Source: an uncultured Chloroflexota bacterium (GTDB taxonomy: Bacteria; Chloroflexota; Dehalococcoidia; Lucifugimonadales; CAJWER01). From it: a stretch of DNA of 19,410 nt. Position numbers and translations under genes: made by a program. The stretch covers positions 1 to 19,410 of the forward strand of contig CAJWER010000025.1 of NCBI GenBank assembly GCA_913030785.1, given 5' to 3'. Shown here in pieces: positions 6,111-15,195 of this stretch (the stretch's first letter is position 1; every line of letters starts with the position of its first letter). A model generated the notes under the pieces. It was not told the origin of the DNA, made no database searches, and saw only the letters and a list, made by a program, of their open reading frames with translations.

Positions 6111-7817
6111 ATGGGACGCACTCAGGGCCATGACGTCCAGCAAATTCTAGATGAGCCCGCTGAAATGCGGGATGGCACCGTGCTACGTTCCGACATCTAC
6201 CGGCCATCCGGCGGCGGATACCACCCGGTACTCGTCTCAAGGACCCCGTACGACAAGGTCAGCAACGAGGAGATGGCCCGAGGCCTCGCTGAGCGCGGGT
6301 ACGTCGTGGTAGTCCAGGACATTCGGGGACGCTACACGTCTGAGGGCGAGTTCAAGTGGCAATTCCAGGACAACTCCGAGACCTTTGATGCCCAGGATGG
6401 CTACGACACCGCTGAGTGGGCCGCGACGCTGTCTGGAAGCGATGGGCAGGTCGGGACCTGGGGTCATTCGTACCCCGCATGGTGTAGCTGGTGGCTGGCG
6501 TCCGCAAGACCCCCAAGTCTGAAGGCGGTCTTCGCCGGCGGCATCTCCAAAGGACTTCTAGACCTCACGAATGGCATCTTCGAGACTGGACGTCGCCTCC
6601 AGTGGACCCACAACATGGCGATGGACGCACGTCGCAGGGTAGGGCAGCGTTGGGGACCGAAGGACCGTGCAGAGGCGGACGTGAACTGGCAGGAAGTGGA
6701 GCGGGGGAAGTGGATCTGGTATCTACCCCTTGGAGAGATCCCCGACCACGTGTTCTCAACGTTGGCGCCGCTACTCAAGAAATACATGACTGAGCAGAAT
6801 CTCGAGCACTGGGCTCTGGGCGATATTCACTCGAAAATCAATGTGCCGACGTGCAATCTGACCGGCTGGTATGATCGCATCAACGGCACCATCGACCAGT
6901 ATGCTGGGATGGTTAGTGATGGTCCTGTCTTTCGAAAGGGCGACCATAGGCTCATTGTCGGACCGTGGGGCCACTCGAATGTGGAGATGTCCGGACGCCA
7001 GGGGCCGCTTGACTTCGGTCGGGAGGCCGACACGACCTACATCCATGAGGTCACCAGGTGGTACGACCACCATCTGAAGGGAATCGACACCGGTCTGGGG
7101 GGCGAGCCGCCAGTCAAGCTCTATGTGATGGGTGCGAACCGGTGGCGTTATGAACACGAGTGGCCGCTGGCTCGGACCCGGTACACGGAGTTTTTCCTTC
7201 ACAGTGGTGGCGGAGCGAACACGGTCGAGGGAGATGGGGGGCTGTCGACGACGGAGCCTGCGGGAGAACCGCCCGACGAGTTCACCTACGATCCTCGTGA
7301 TCCTGTCATGAGCCTGATGGGGCTTGATTCCCAGACCGCCCCTAGAGATCAATCCCCTCTCGACGGCCGTGGGGATATACTCGTCTATCAGACTCCCCCG
7401 TTAGAGCAGGGAATCGAGATTGTCGGGCCGGTGGAGCTCAGGCTCTGGGCCACGTCGAGCGCACCCGACACGGATTTCACGGCCAAGCTTGTCGATGTCC
7501 ACCCCTCAGGCCTGGCCGTGAACCTGACGTATGGGATCATGCGGGCAAGCTATCGCGACGGCTTTGAGAATCCTACACCCATGGAACCGGGGAGACCATA
7601 CGAGTTCGTGATAAAGCTGAGGCCAACGGGCGTGTTGCTGGGGCCGGGCCATCGGTTACGACTGGATGTGTCAAGCTCAGACTTCCCCAATTTCGACCGC
7701 AACCACAATACGGGCAAGGATTTCTGGTCAGACGCCGAGTTGAAGGTTGCACGGCAAACGGTAATGCACGACTCCGATCACCCGTCGAGGCTGGTGCTGC
7801 CGATGGTGGAGGACTAG
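6111..7817 (+). CDS. CocE/NonD-family alpha/beta hydrolase (X-Pro dipeptidyl-peptidase-like)
   Basis: This 568-residue serine hydrolase resembles cocaine esterase, glutaryl-7-ACA acylase and X-Pro dipeptidyl peptidases. It cleaves esters, amides or peptides. The alpha/beta core starts at MRDGTVLRSDIYRP; the nucleophile elbow is GTWGHSYPAW with S120, the Asp is probably D255 in TGWYDRING, and the His is H288 in IVGPWGHS. A helical cap lies between about 145 and 240. The C-terminal jelly-roll domain (from about 330) contains GPVELRLWATSSAPDTDFTAKLVDV and the closing LGPGHRLRLDVSSSDFPNFDRN typical of the family. There is no signal peptide, so a cytoplasmic enzyme is expected. Length is normal. 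It lies 21 bp after the nitroreductase and ends the plus-strand run. Family is firm; the substrate is open. Confidence 0.9.
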   Translation: MGRTQGHDVQQILDEPAEMRDGTVLRSDIYRPSGGGYHPVLVSRTPYDKVSNEEMARGLAERGYVVVVQDIRGRYTSEGEFKWQFQDNSETFDAQDGYDTAEWAATLSGSDGQVGTWGHSYPAWCSWWLASARPPSLKAVFAGGISKGLLDLTNGIFETGRRLQWTHNMAMDARRRVGQRWGPKDRAEADVNWQEVERGKWIWYLPLGEIPDHVFSTLAPLLKKYMTEQNLEHWALGDIHSKINVPTCNLTGWYDRINGTIDQYAGMVSDGPVFRKGDHRLIVGPWGHSNVEMSGRQGPLDFGREADTTYIHEVTRWYDHHLKGIDTGLGGEPPVKLYVMGANRWRYEHEWPLARTRYTEFFLHSGGGANTVEGDGGLSTTEPAGEPPDEFTYDPRDPVMSLMGLDSQTAPRDQSPLDGRGDILVYQTPPLEQGIEIVGPVELRLWATSSAPDTDFTAKLVDVHPSGLAVNLTYGIMRASYRDGFENPTPMEPGRPYEFVIKLRPTGVLLGPGHRLRLDVSSSDFPNFDRNHNTGKDFWSDAELKVARQTVMHDSDHPSRLVLPMVED

Positions 7818-7829
7818 GGAGTCGCGCCG

Positions 7830-7860
7830 CAAGAGGGCGGGTCACAGACCCGCCCCTACG
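7830..7860 (-). repeat. 31-bp palindromic repeat, copy 4, in the convergent gap
   Basis: GGGCGGGT (7835-7842) and ACCCGCCC (7848-7855) form an 8-bp perfect stem around loop CACAG. The 31-bp unit is the reverse complement of the copy at 863-893 with three mismatches. It starts 12 bases after the CocE-like stop and lies between two convergent genes, where it could stop or stabilise both transcripts. No T-run follows, so a terminator role is only possible. Confidence 0.7.
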
Positions 7861-7893
7861 CTGTAGTATGGAGCCCCGCTGTGGGCTGCCCCC

Positions 7894-10800
7894 CTACATC
7901 TCGCCTAGTCTCAGGATGCGCTGGACCGAGATCCTGTGAATCAGCCAGATGATGCCCAAAGTGATGACTGCAAAAACAAACACCATGATCCCGTAGGTGA
8001 TGAATAGTGCGCTCCAGTTCACCTCAAGGGCGAAGGGAGGCAGTACCTTGGTGCCGAAGTCGTCGTGGCCCAGGAACGGCATGATGATGGAGCCTAGCCG
8101 TCCGCCCATCCACGTGCCCAGGGCCATCCCCACCGCTATCACCAGCGTCTGTTCCAGCCACACCATCGTGATCAGCTGCCCCGACGACAGACCGACTGTC
8201 CGTAGTAGGGCGAACTGGAGCTGGCGGTTCCGGAACGACACGTACGCGTGCACCAGGAAGCCCAGGCAGCTCAGTATCAGCACCGCCCCAAAGGCGATGA
8301 ATAGAAGCGAACGCCAGCCGGCCTTCACGAGGGGGTCCACCTGCGATTCTGCCAGAAGGACGTTTCTGTCGAATACGGAGTTGGCTGAAAAGTTACCGAC
8401 CTGGCCGAGGCCGTCGGCAGAGTCGATGGGACTCGCCCCGTTTTCCGCCGTAGATAGCCATAGTTCATTCGCGTCGAGATTGCGGGAACTGGCGCCGAGA
8501 TTGATGTAGTTGATAACAGAGGTCAGGTCTGCAATCAGGTATTTTTGGTCCGAGATCGTCATGGTCGGGAAGAAATCGACCGTTTCTGTGACTTTCACAG
8601 GGATCCTGAAGCCGGCGACCGACACGTCAAACTCCTCGCCCTTGGTGTGGCCGGAGTTGCGCATGAATGACTTGCTGGCCAGCACCGGGATAGCCCCGCG
8701 AGTCGGCCCATAGTACAGGCCCCGTGAAGTGAGTGCGTTGCCACTTGACCAGGAAAATAGGGCTGATCCTCCATCGCCGGCGACGCTCACGCCGGAATCT
8801 CGCAAGGAGTCTGAGACAGCGTCCGAGGTGACGCGGAGTACGCTCCAGTTCGAAGTGTCGTTGAAGGACTCAACTATCTTGAACTGGTCGTCTGCCACAC
8901 CAACTGAAATCTCATCGACGATGATCGAGCCTGCCTGGAGCCTCCGGCCAGCCCCGGTCTCATCGATCCTGAGTGAGATCAGAGAAATCGGGACGCTAGA
9001 TCGTGGCGGGGCATATCCACCCGGGGCCAGGTTGGCAGTAAGAACAGTCCAGTCAGCGGAGTTTAGCGCGCCGATGGGCAGGGTCCTGTACCGGCCAGTC
9101 GCATCTCGTAGTCTTGCGGTGACCCGTACCGTTGGGTGCGGCCGATCAGACTTGAGGGCTACAGTGAACGTAAGGGCATCCTCTGGCAATTCCAGAGTCT
9201 GCGGCGCCTCGTCGGATCCCAGGGACAGGATCAGCTCGTCGATCGGCTCATCCGAAAAGTCGTCTCGATACCAGGCGACGTCAGAAAATGATTCGCTGTC
9301 CAACGCAAGCATCGTGTAGGAAGTACCGAAACTTCGGGACAGATCATGGCCGCTGCTTCTCAGTACCGGGCTGGCTACCTCGATGCCTGGCACCTTGAGA
9401 TATGCCTCGGATAAGGTCGGTCGCGGCGTCGGCTCGATACCGGGTGTCGGTACCGGCGTCGGGGTCGACCTTCTCCAACTGCGGCGGACACCGGTAGTCG
9501 GGAAGCTCTCCCGAACGTCGGCCACCCTGAGATCGGAGCCGGTTGAATATAGCACGCGCTCCTCGAAGCTCCGTTCGAGGGTGGCTCCGAAGCTAGACGC
9601 GAAAATCCCAAGTCCCGCGGTGAGTATCAGCAATAACGATAACCGCGCGTAGTGCGTCGGGTTGCGGGCCATCTGCCAGATCCCCATGACCATCCCGGCG
9701 GGTAGCCACGAAGAAAACAAGCGGCTCGCCAGATTCATAACCACCGGGAATAGTCGCAGCAGCACCATGGCCGATGCCACGAGAATGAAGCCTGGCAGCG
9801 CCAGCAGGAGCTGGTCGACCGCCAATTCGCCGAATAGGTTCGTAGCCACTACGGATCCCTGCTCAGTTAGCTGACGGAACAGGAATATGCCGATCACAAG
9901 CCCGAGCACGTCCAGGTAATAGCGCTGGTATGCGGGCTGGGACGCTGGTCTCGCCGACTGCTGGCGGTGACGCGTCACACTGATTCGCGATGCCTGTACC
10001 GCCGGTACAATCAGGGCCACGAAGCTCAATACGCCTCCGAGGACGCTCATCATGTACGCGGCGCCTGAAATCGATGCGACAACGCGAGTTCCTCCGGTGA
10101 GGTCCGCGAATGCCGGGGTGTATCCCAGGGCGCCGACGGCGGCCGCCGCGAGCACGGGACCTGCCAACATCGCCACGAGGGATATGGTCGTGCCTTCCAT
10201 GACAAAGACAGTCAGAATCTGTGCGGTGGAGGCTCCTCGACTCCGAAGGAGCGCTACTTCACTGCGTCGCTCTTCGACAGCTAGCGAGGACAGGGTGGTG
10301 ACATAGTAGAGGATCACCACGGCAATTAGGATAAGCACCACGAACATCGGCAATTTGCTAAAGAAAAGACGCCGGTCGTACTCTACGAGGGCGTTGTCCA
10401 GCTTCGTCTCTTGCCGGTATCCCGTCAATGTCGATGCAAGGGAGGCGTTCATCGTCTGGATTTTTGCCAGGGTCGAGACTGAGTTCCCAGAGTTGATTCG
10501 GTCGCCATCTACGGACAGCAGCCATGCATAGGTGCTGTCCATTTTGCGGAACGCCGGTCCGAGGACGTCCAGGTAGGCTGTTTCCGAAATCAGGAATGGC
10601 ACAGTCCGGAACGAAGGCCCGGTGGCGGCGCTCAGCACTCTATCCTCGAGGGCCCAGAACTCGGCAGTAGGGTCATTCCTGGTGAAGGTTCCGCTAATCT
10701 CCACTGTGACACTTGTAATCAAGTCGTCCCAATGTGGCACAGCCACGAGGCGATCTCCAGGGACGAGCCCGAAGAGATCGGCTGCATCCTGTGGGATCAT

Positions 10801-11304
10801 GGCTTCTATTGTCAGAGTGTCGTCGGTCACTTCCAGCGGCTGGTCGACCGGACGCCGCCCTGTGGCCAGGGTTATGTGTTCGTCTAGTTGCGGAAGAAAT
10901 GCGAAATACGAGCGGGCGTTGTCCTTGCCGGCGGCTTCTTCCTGTCCTTCCTCGGTCAGGAAGAATGTGGGAGATTTGCCTGCCTGCCTGCGGTCCTTGA
11001 GCAGCCAATCGATACGTTCCTCGAACTCTCTCTCAGCTGCGTTCGCCACGAGGTTGTAGTCTGCCCTGGTGGTTGGCGCTCGTTGCCCCTGGGCCAGAAT
11101 GTCGATCTCTCTGACGGTCAGGCCATTGATGGTATGTCTGAGAGCAAGCTCTCGGAGGGCGTCAAAGTAGATAACAGTGCCCGACATGATGGCAGAAGCC
11201 AGCAGCACACCCAACAGCACCGAGGACATCAACTTCCAGTTGGCGAGTCCTCTTTTTAGTACGAACTGCCAGGTGGTCAGCAGCTTTATTACAAATCCGG
11301 ACAT
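7894..11304 (-). CDS. Giant FtsX-like permease B with beta-sandwich insert
   Basis: This 1136-residue integral membrane protein is a double-FtsX, MacB/LolC-like ABC permease. About ten membrane helices are visible: 26-48, 318-340, 367-390, 415-438, 464-478, 500-522, 553-575, 998-1020, 1045-1068 and 1099-1122. The first FtsX core contains VEERRSEVALLRSRGAS (343-359) and the second FRNRQLQFALLRTVGLS (1024-1040), both cytoplasmic coupling-type loops. A Thr-Pro-rich linker lies at about 613-630. Residues about 700-805 (ALKSDRPHPTVRVTARLRD to IIVDEISVGV) and 808-860 look like carbohydrate-binding-type beta-sandwich domains on the outer side. It is clearly paralogous to the upstream permease (shared ARNPxxY, WYRxDFS and YFPTM motifs). 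No ABC ATPase is adjacent. It likely moves or pulls on an envelope substrate; the substrate is unknown. Confidence 0.82.
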   Translation of the reverse strand: MSGFVIKLLTTWQFVLKRGLANWKLMSSVLLGVLLASAIMSGTVIYFDALRELALRHTINGLTVREIDILAQGQRAPTTRADYNLVANAAEREFEERIDWLLKDRRQAGKSPTFFLTEEGQEEAAGKDNARSYFAFLPQLDEHITLATGRRPVDQPLEVTDDTLTIEAMIPQDAADLFGLVPGDRLVAVPHWDDLITSVTVEISGTFTRNDPTAEFWALEDRVLSAATGPSFRTVPFLISETAYLDVLGPAFRKMDSTYAWLLSVDGDRINSGNSVSTLAKIQTMNASLASTLTGYRQETKLDNALVEYDRRLFFSKLPMFVVLILIAVVILYYVTTLSSLAVEERRSEVALLRSRGASTAQILTVFVMEGTTISLVAMLAGPVLAAAAVGALGYTPAFADLTGGTRVVASISGAAYMMSVLGGVLSFVALIVPAVQASRISVTRHRQQSARPASQPAYQRYYLDVLGLVIGIFLFRQLTEQGSVVATNLFGELAVDQLLLALPGFILVASAMVLLRLFPVVMNLASRLFSSWLPAGMVMGIWQMARNPTHYARLSLLLILTAGLGIFASSFGATLERSFEERVLYSTGSDLRVADVRESFPTTGVRRSWRRSTPTPVPTPGIEPTPRPTLSEAYLKVPGIEVASPVLRSSGHDLSRSFGTSYTMLALDSESFSDVAWYRDDFSDEPIDELILSLGSDEAPQTLELPEDALTFTVALKSDRPHPTVRVTARLRDATGRYRTLPIGALNSADWTVLTANLAPGGYAPPRSSVPISLISLRIDETGAGRRLQAGSIIVDEISVGVADDQFKIVESFNDTSNWSVLRVTSDAVSDSLRDSGVSVAGDGGSALFSWSSGNALTSRGLYYGPTRGAIPVLASKSFMRNSGHTKGEEFDVSVAGFRIPVKVTETVDFFPTMTISDQKYLIADLTSVINYINLGASSRNLDANELWLSTAENGASPIDSADGLGQVGNFSANSVFDRNVLLAESQVDPLVKAGWRSLLFIAFGAVLILSCLGFLVHAYVSFRNRQLQFALLRTVGLSSGQLITMVWLEQTLVIAVGMALGTWMGGRLGSIIMPFLGHDDFGTKVLPPFALEVNWSALFITYGIMVFVFAVITLGIIWLIHRISVQRILRLGEM

Positions 11305-11378
11305 ATTTTCACCATTTTGGGCCGTACCAGTCGGACGGGTAGGGGCCGCAGATTTCCAGTTCGGTTATTACCGCAGAG

Positions 11379-11407
11379 ATCGTAAGTTGTTACGTATTGA
11401 ATATCAA
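11379..11407 (-). promoter_or_regulatory. Sigma70-like promoter for permease B
   Basis: On the minus strand TTGATA (11402-11407, 5/6 to the -35 box) is followed, after exactly 17 bases, by TACGAT (11379-11384, 4/6 to the -10 box). The surrounding gap is more AT-rich than the genes. Predicted leader length is about 68 bases. It suggests that permease B can be transcribed independently of permease A. Confidence 0.45.
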
Positions 11408-11438
11408 GATCGGTTTGTGCCCAACTCTCATCAGCGAG

Positions 11439-14400
11439 TCATAATTCGCCGAGCCGGGCAATGGCCTGCAAATCCAGTCGGCCCGATTTGCGGGTCAGTA
11501 CTAGAAGCGCAGCCACCAGGATCACAGCGAGGGCGACATAGACCGGCGTCATGAGCCCCCAGTTCGTCACTAGTTGGAAAGGTGGCACCACCGGGTTGCC
11601 GCTATTCGTAACGGCCAGCGGCGAGACCGTGAGTGCGCTCATTCGGAACCCGGCCCATGTTCCGAGACCCAGCGCGACGACCACGATGGCCAGGTGCTCG
11701 AAGACCAGGAGGGCAGTCAGCTGGAGACGAGAGAGCCCCAACGCCTCCAGGAAGCCTATTTCGGCTCGACTGAGCCTGGCTGATAGCAGTAGATAGCCGA
11801 CGTACCCCAGGGCAGCCGCAAGCAGCGCTACTGCCACTGCGAGGACCACCATCGTATTCCATCCTGAGGACGCCAACGGATCGAGGCTGGCGGTCTCGAG
11901 TCTTTGTGACCGGTCCTGTAGTCGCCCACCGAATGCCAACAGATCAGTGATTCCTTCGCGTACCATCGGCACCGACGCAGGCTCCACCACGATGAAGAAC
12001 TCGTTCGGTCGCTTGGCATGTTCCAGGCCCAGGACGTTGATGTGGCCGAACAGAGTATCGATGTCCCCCAGCATGAATCCAGTTCCGGGGTCCATTGTCG
12101 GGAAATAGCGCACCGTGCCAGCTACTTCCACGCTTACCCTGCGATCGGAAACCACGGCCGTCAGCACCGATCCCTCGACAGCCCCTGTAGCCTCCTGGAG
12201 GGACTCGCTGAAGATTACTGGCACCGGACCGACATTCGGAGGGAGGTACATGCCCCTGACGCCTAGAAGTGCCTCGGTGCCGAACACGAATCTTGCCGCC
12301 CGACGGCCACCATGAGGGTCTACGCCGGAGGCGAATACCCTCTCCTCCGAAAGGGGTAAGGATCGGATGGCGAGCCACTGCATGGGCCCCTCGAAGTCCT
12401 CCATGGACTGGGTCGTTCCATCAGCGAGACCGACGTGGATGTCGTCTATATGGATCTCGCCTGGGGTCAGCACGGCCCCCTGGCCCGGCTCAAATATCTG
12501 AACTGATACCAGGGACACGGGCTTCTTCAGGCGGACGGGCACCTCGGTGGTCAACTGTGACCATGCGGTCTGATCCAGTTTCCCCAGGGTAACCGATGCG
12601 AGGGTTCCATTGCCGTCCTTGAGCAAAGCCCAGAGGGCCACACTGCGGAACTGCTGGGTGGGTTTGACCCACATGCCGAGAGTAGTCGCGTCATCGGGTA
12701 GGGTCAGCGGCTCAAGGGGGAACGTGGGACGGAGACGGTCCATGACATCCCTGAGGCTGTTGGTGGAGAAATCCTCCCTATACCAGGCGAAGTGGGAAAA
12801 CGGACCCGGCTCCAGCCCTATTAACTCGAACGAGGAGATGTTGATTTCGCCCCTAAGCCGGAGAGCCGGTGTCATCGTTGCCACTCCCGGCAGCTTGGCG
12901 ATGCGCTGTTGAATCGCACCTGAATTTGTCGGCCCGCCGGCAGCAAGTTTGTCGACTCGGAAGTCTGACACGATGTCGTAAAAGACCTGCTCGCGTTGGC
13001 TCTTTTCTAGTGTCCCTCCGACGGTGGTGGCCAAAATGGCCAGGCCCGTCGCCAGTACCAGGAGTAGTACTAGCCAGGTGTATTGGTTCGGATTACGTGC
13101 CATGTGCCACATTGCGACCGCCATCCAGACTGGCGTAAACCGCGTAGCCTGCTTCAGAAGTGCGAATACTGCCTGCACTGGCAGCATGAGGATCAGGGCG
13201 ATGGTTGGAGTAAAGGCGAGCTCGCCTGGATCGGGAGGGCTCATGTACAGGTACCAGCCCACGAAGCCTGCCTGGACCACGAGCCAGGCGACTGTCGCTA
13301 GGCGGCGGCTGGACCTTGTCGTTGCCCAGTATGCCGCCCCGAAACCTAGAGCACCTGCCACACGAGGACCCCATTCGGATGCCACCAGCTCTGCGTCACC
13401 GTCCAACAATAGTAGGGCTATTAGCGATGCTGTGGTAGCAGCCGCTACGAGATGGATCAGGGCCGGGGATTCGCCCGCGATGAAACGCACCACAGCCGGG
13501 AATAGCCGCATGAATACCAGGGCCACTACCAACAGGAACAGAATCGGGGCCAGGAGCAGGGTCTCGTTGACCTCCACCTCTTCGAATAGCCCTCCGGACA
13601 CGAAGTGTCCTCGTGATCGTAATTCCCAGAATACCAGTCCTCCCAAAACCAGGAGAGCGATGTCCGCGTGGAAGCGGTGAAGAATCCCCTGCGAGGCTGG
13701 TCGAGAGGTTCGCAACCTCTGAAACAGGACGCCCAGCGTGACACCCAGTACGCCTGGGATCGCGATGATAGCAACGGTTGCGGCACCGGCGAGCAGGGCT
13801 GCCACGAATGGGGCGGGGGTGACCACCACCGGCAATGAAGCCCCATTGGTAATGTCGGTGAAGAATGGGAGCCTACCTGCCTGGGAGACAATACCGATAG
13901 CCAGGAACGGGGTCAAAACAGTGCCCAGTGCAGCCATGGCGGCGGCTTCCAATACGTAGATTCTCGAGAGTTGGAGGAGGCCTGCCCCTCGGGTCGTGAG
14001 CAAGGCCGTGTCTCTCTCCCTGCTCCGTGTGAGGTATCCGACGACCATCGACAGGTAGAAGAACACCGTTACTATCATCAATGCCAGCAGCACCAGCAGC
14101 GGAACACGGGAGAAGAATGACCGACGCTCTACGCCGTGAATTAATCGTAGCACCGAGGCTGAGGCCAATGATGATCCAGGAAGCGCCTTTGACAGGTCCG
14201 TTGCCAGACCTTCCATGCGAGACCTGGATTCGGATGGCGAGAGTTCTCTCAGGGACTCATTGTCGACTAGGGCGAACCAGATGGGGCTGATCACTGACCC
14301 CGGGAATCTTGCGCCAACGGTCTCAGTTAACGTTTCACGGCTTATGAATAGCGCTACTGGCGGTTCTCCGGGTTCGGGTGGCGCGACGCGAATTCCCTGG

Positions 14401-15077
14401 GGAGGAATCTCCTCGATGGGCGCCGGGCTAAGGAGGGCAGCGGCGAAATCCCAGTAGTCGGACTCGGCGTCGTCGGGCTCTATGATGCCGACGATAGTGG
14501 CCTGAATCCGTGCTGTCGACTGCAACTCCGGTACCAGCACGACCTGATCGCCGAGCAATAGATCCCAGAAGTCGGCGGTAGCTGTGCTGACCACAGCCTC
14601 GACAAGTGCCACATTCGTCAGGCTCTGCTCGACACTTCGAGCCGCGCGCCCCTCAACGAAGTTCGCGTTGCTATCGAGACCCGATAGGTACTGGACATAC
14701 CCGCGAACTACAACCTCGCCGGTTCGGGGCTCGCTTGGCAGCTGGCGGATAGGTATCCCAGCCAGTTGAACCCCGCCCTTGTAGAGCAGCTCTCGTCCCA
14801 GGGAAACTTCAGATAGGTTGTCGCTGAGGGCTTGATCCACATGGCGGTCGGCGTCGCCGAGGGACGACTCATTGATCACGATTTGCGGTGCGAATATGTT
14901 CAAATCCATCGTTGGACCGAACGTCCGAATGAGCGATGTGCTGAAGGACAGGTGCTCCAAGGAAGACAGGTAAACCGGGGCTATTGCCGCGATGGTGGTA
15001 ACAGAGAAGACGCCGACCAGTAGACTGAGCAGCAGTGCCCAGTCGGCTTTGAGCCGCCTTAGAACTAGTCCAGCCAT
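11439..15077 (-). CDS. Giant FtsX-like permease A with beta-sandwich insert
   Basis: This 1212-residue double-FtsX membrane protein is a paralogue of permease B, 134 bp downstream. It starts with a membrane helix (about 14-36) and then a large extracytoplasmic domain to about 320. FtsX core one (325-347, 374-398, 420-450) has the loop RSRERDTALLTTRGAG (351-366). Helices at about 473-486, 506-528, 541-558, 592-611 and 624-642 include a block missing from permease B. Another helix (about 667-689) precedes the outer region. The region about 796-888 (LGMWVKPTQQFRSVALWALL to IHIDDIHVGL) is sandwich-like; a second unit begins at MEDFEGPMQWL (892). FtsX core two is about 1074-1195. The start at 15077 has only a weak ribosome site, and the gap to Tex is 118 bp. 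Function and partner ATPase are unknown. Confidence 0.82.
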   Translation of the reverse strand: MAGLVLRRLKADWALLLSLLVGVFSVTTIAAIAPVYLSSLEHLSFSTSLIRTFGPTMDLNIFAPQIVINESSLGDADRHVDQALSDNLSEVSLGRELLYKGGVQLAGIPIRQLPSEPRTGEVVVRGYVQYLSGLDSNANFVEGRAARSVEQSLTNVALVEAVVSTATADFWDLLLGDQVVLVPELQSTARIQATIVGIIEPDDAESDYWDFAAALLSPAPIEEIPPQGIRVAPPEPGEPPVALFISRETLTETVGARFPGSVISPIWFALVDNESLRELSPSESRSRMEGLATDLSKALPGSSLASASVLRLIHGVERRSFFSRVPLLVLLALMIVTVFFYLSMVVGYLTRSRERDTALLTTRGAGLLQLSRIYVLEAAAMAALGTVLTPFLAIGIVSQAGRLPFFTDITNGASLPVVVTPAPFVAALLAGAATVAIIAIPGVLGVTLGVLFQRLRTSRPASQGILHRFHADIALLVLGGLVFWELRSRGHFVSGGLFEEVEVNETLLLAPILFLLVVALVFMRLFPAVVRFIAGESPALIHLVAAATTASLIALLLLDGDAELVASEWGPRVAGALGFGAAYWATTRSSRRLATVAWLVVQAGFVGWYLYMSPPDPGELAFTPTIALILMLPVQAVFALLKQATRFTPVWMAVAMWHMARNPNQYTWLVLLLVLATGLAILATTVGGTLEKSQREQVFYDIVSDFRVDKLAAGGPTNSGAIQQRIAKLPGVATMTPALRLRGEINISSFELIGLEPGPFSHFAWYREDFSTNSLRDVMDRLRPTFPLEPLTLPDDATTLGMWVKPTQQFRSVALWALLKDGNGTLASVTLGKLDQTAWSQLTTEVPVRLKKPVSLVSVQIFEPGQGAVLTPGEIHIDDIHVGLADGTTQSMEDFEGPMQWLAIRSLPLSEERVFASGVDPHGGRRAARFVFGTEALLGVRGMYLPPNVGPVPVIFSESLQEATGAVEGSVLTAVVSDRRVSVEVAGTVRYFPTMDPGTGFMLGDIDTLFGHINVLGLEHAKRPNEFFIVVEPASVPMVREGITDLLAFGGRLQDRSQRLETASLDPLASSGWNTMVVLAVAVALLAAALGYVGYLLLSARLSRAEIGFLEALGLSRLQLTALLVFEHLAIVVVALGLGTWAGFRMSALTVSPLAVTNSGNPVVPPFQLVTNWGLMTPVYVALAVILVAALLVLTRKSGRLDLQAIARLGEL

Positions 15078-15107
15078 CGGGGGCTCGCGTGTATCTCCAA
15101 GATCGCG

Positions 15108-15155
15108 GACCGCAGTGCGGTCACAGACGGACTGTCACTCAATTGGCTCTGTCAC
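15108..15155. promoter_or_regulatory. Clustered small repeats upstream of permease A
   Basis: GACCGC-AGT-GCGGTC (15108-15122) is a perfect 6-bp inverted repeat. CTGTCAC then occurs twice in direct orientation at 15132-15138 and 15149-15155, a 17-bp period. This lies between the Tex stop and the permease A start. It could be an operator or the decayed end of a palindromic repeat (it contains GCGGTCACAGAC). TTGACA occurs at 15181-15186 on the minus strand but has no acceptable -10 partner. Confidence 0.25.
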
Positions 15156-15195
15156 CTACGGGGACAATTGTTTCGCTGATTGTCAAGATGTTGGC

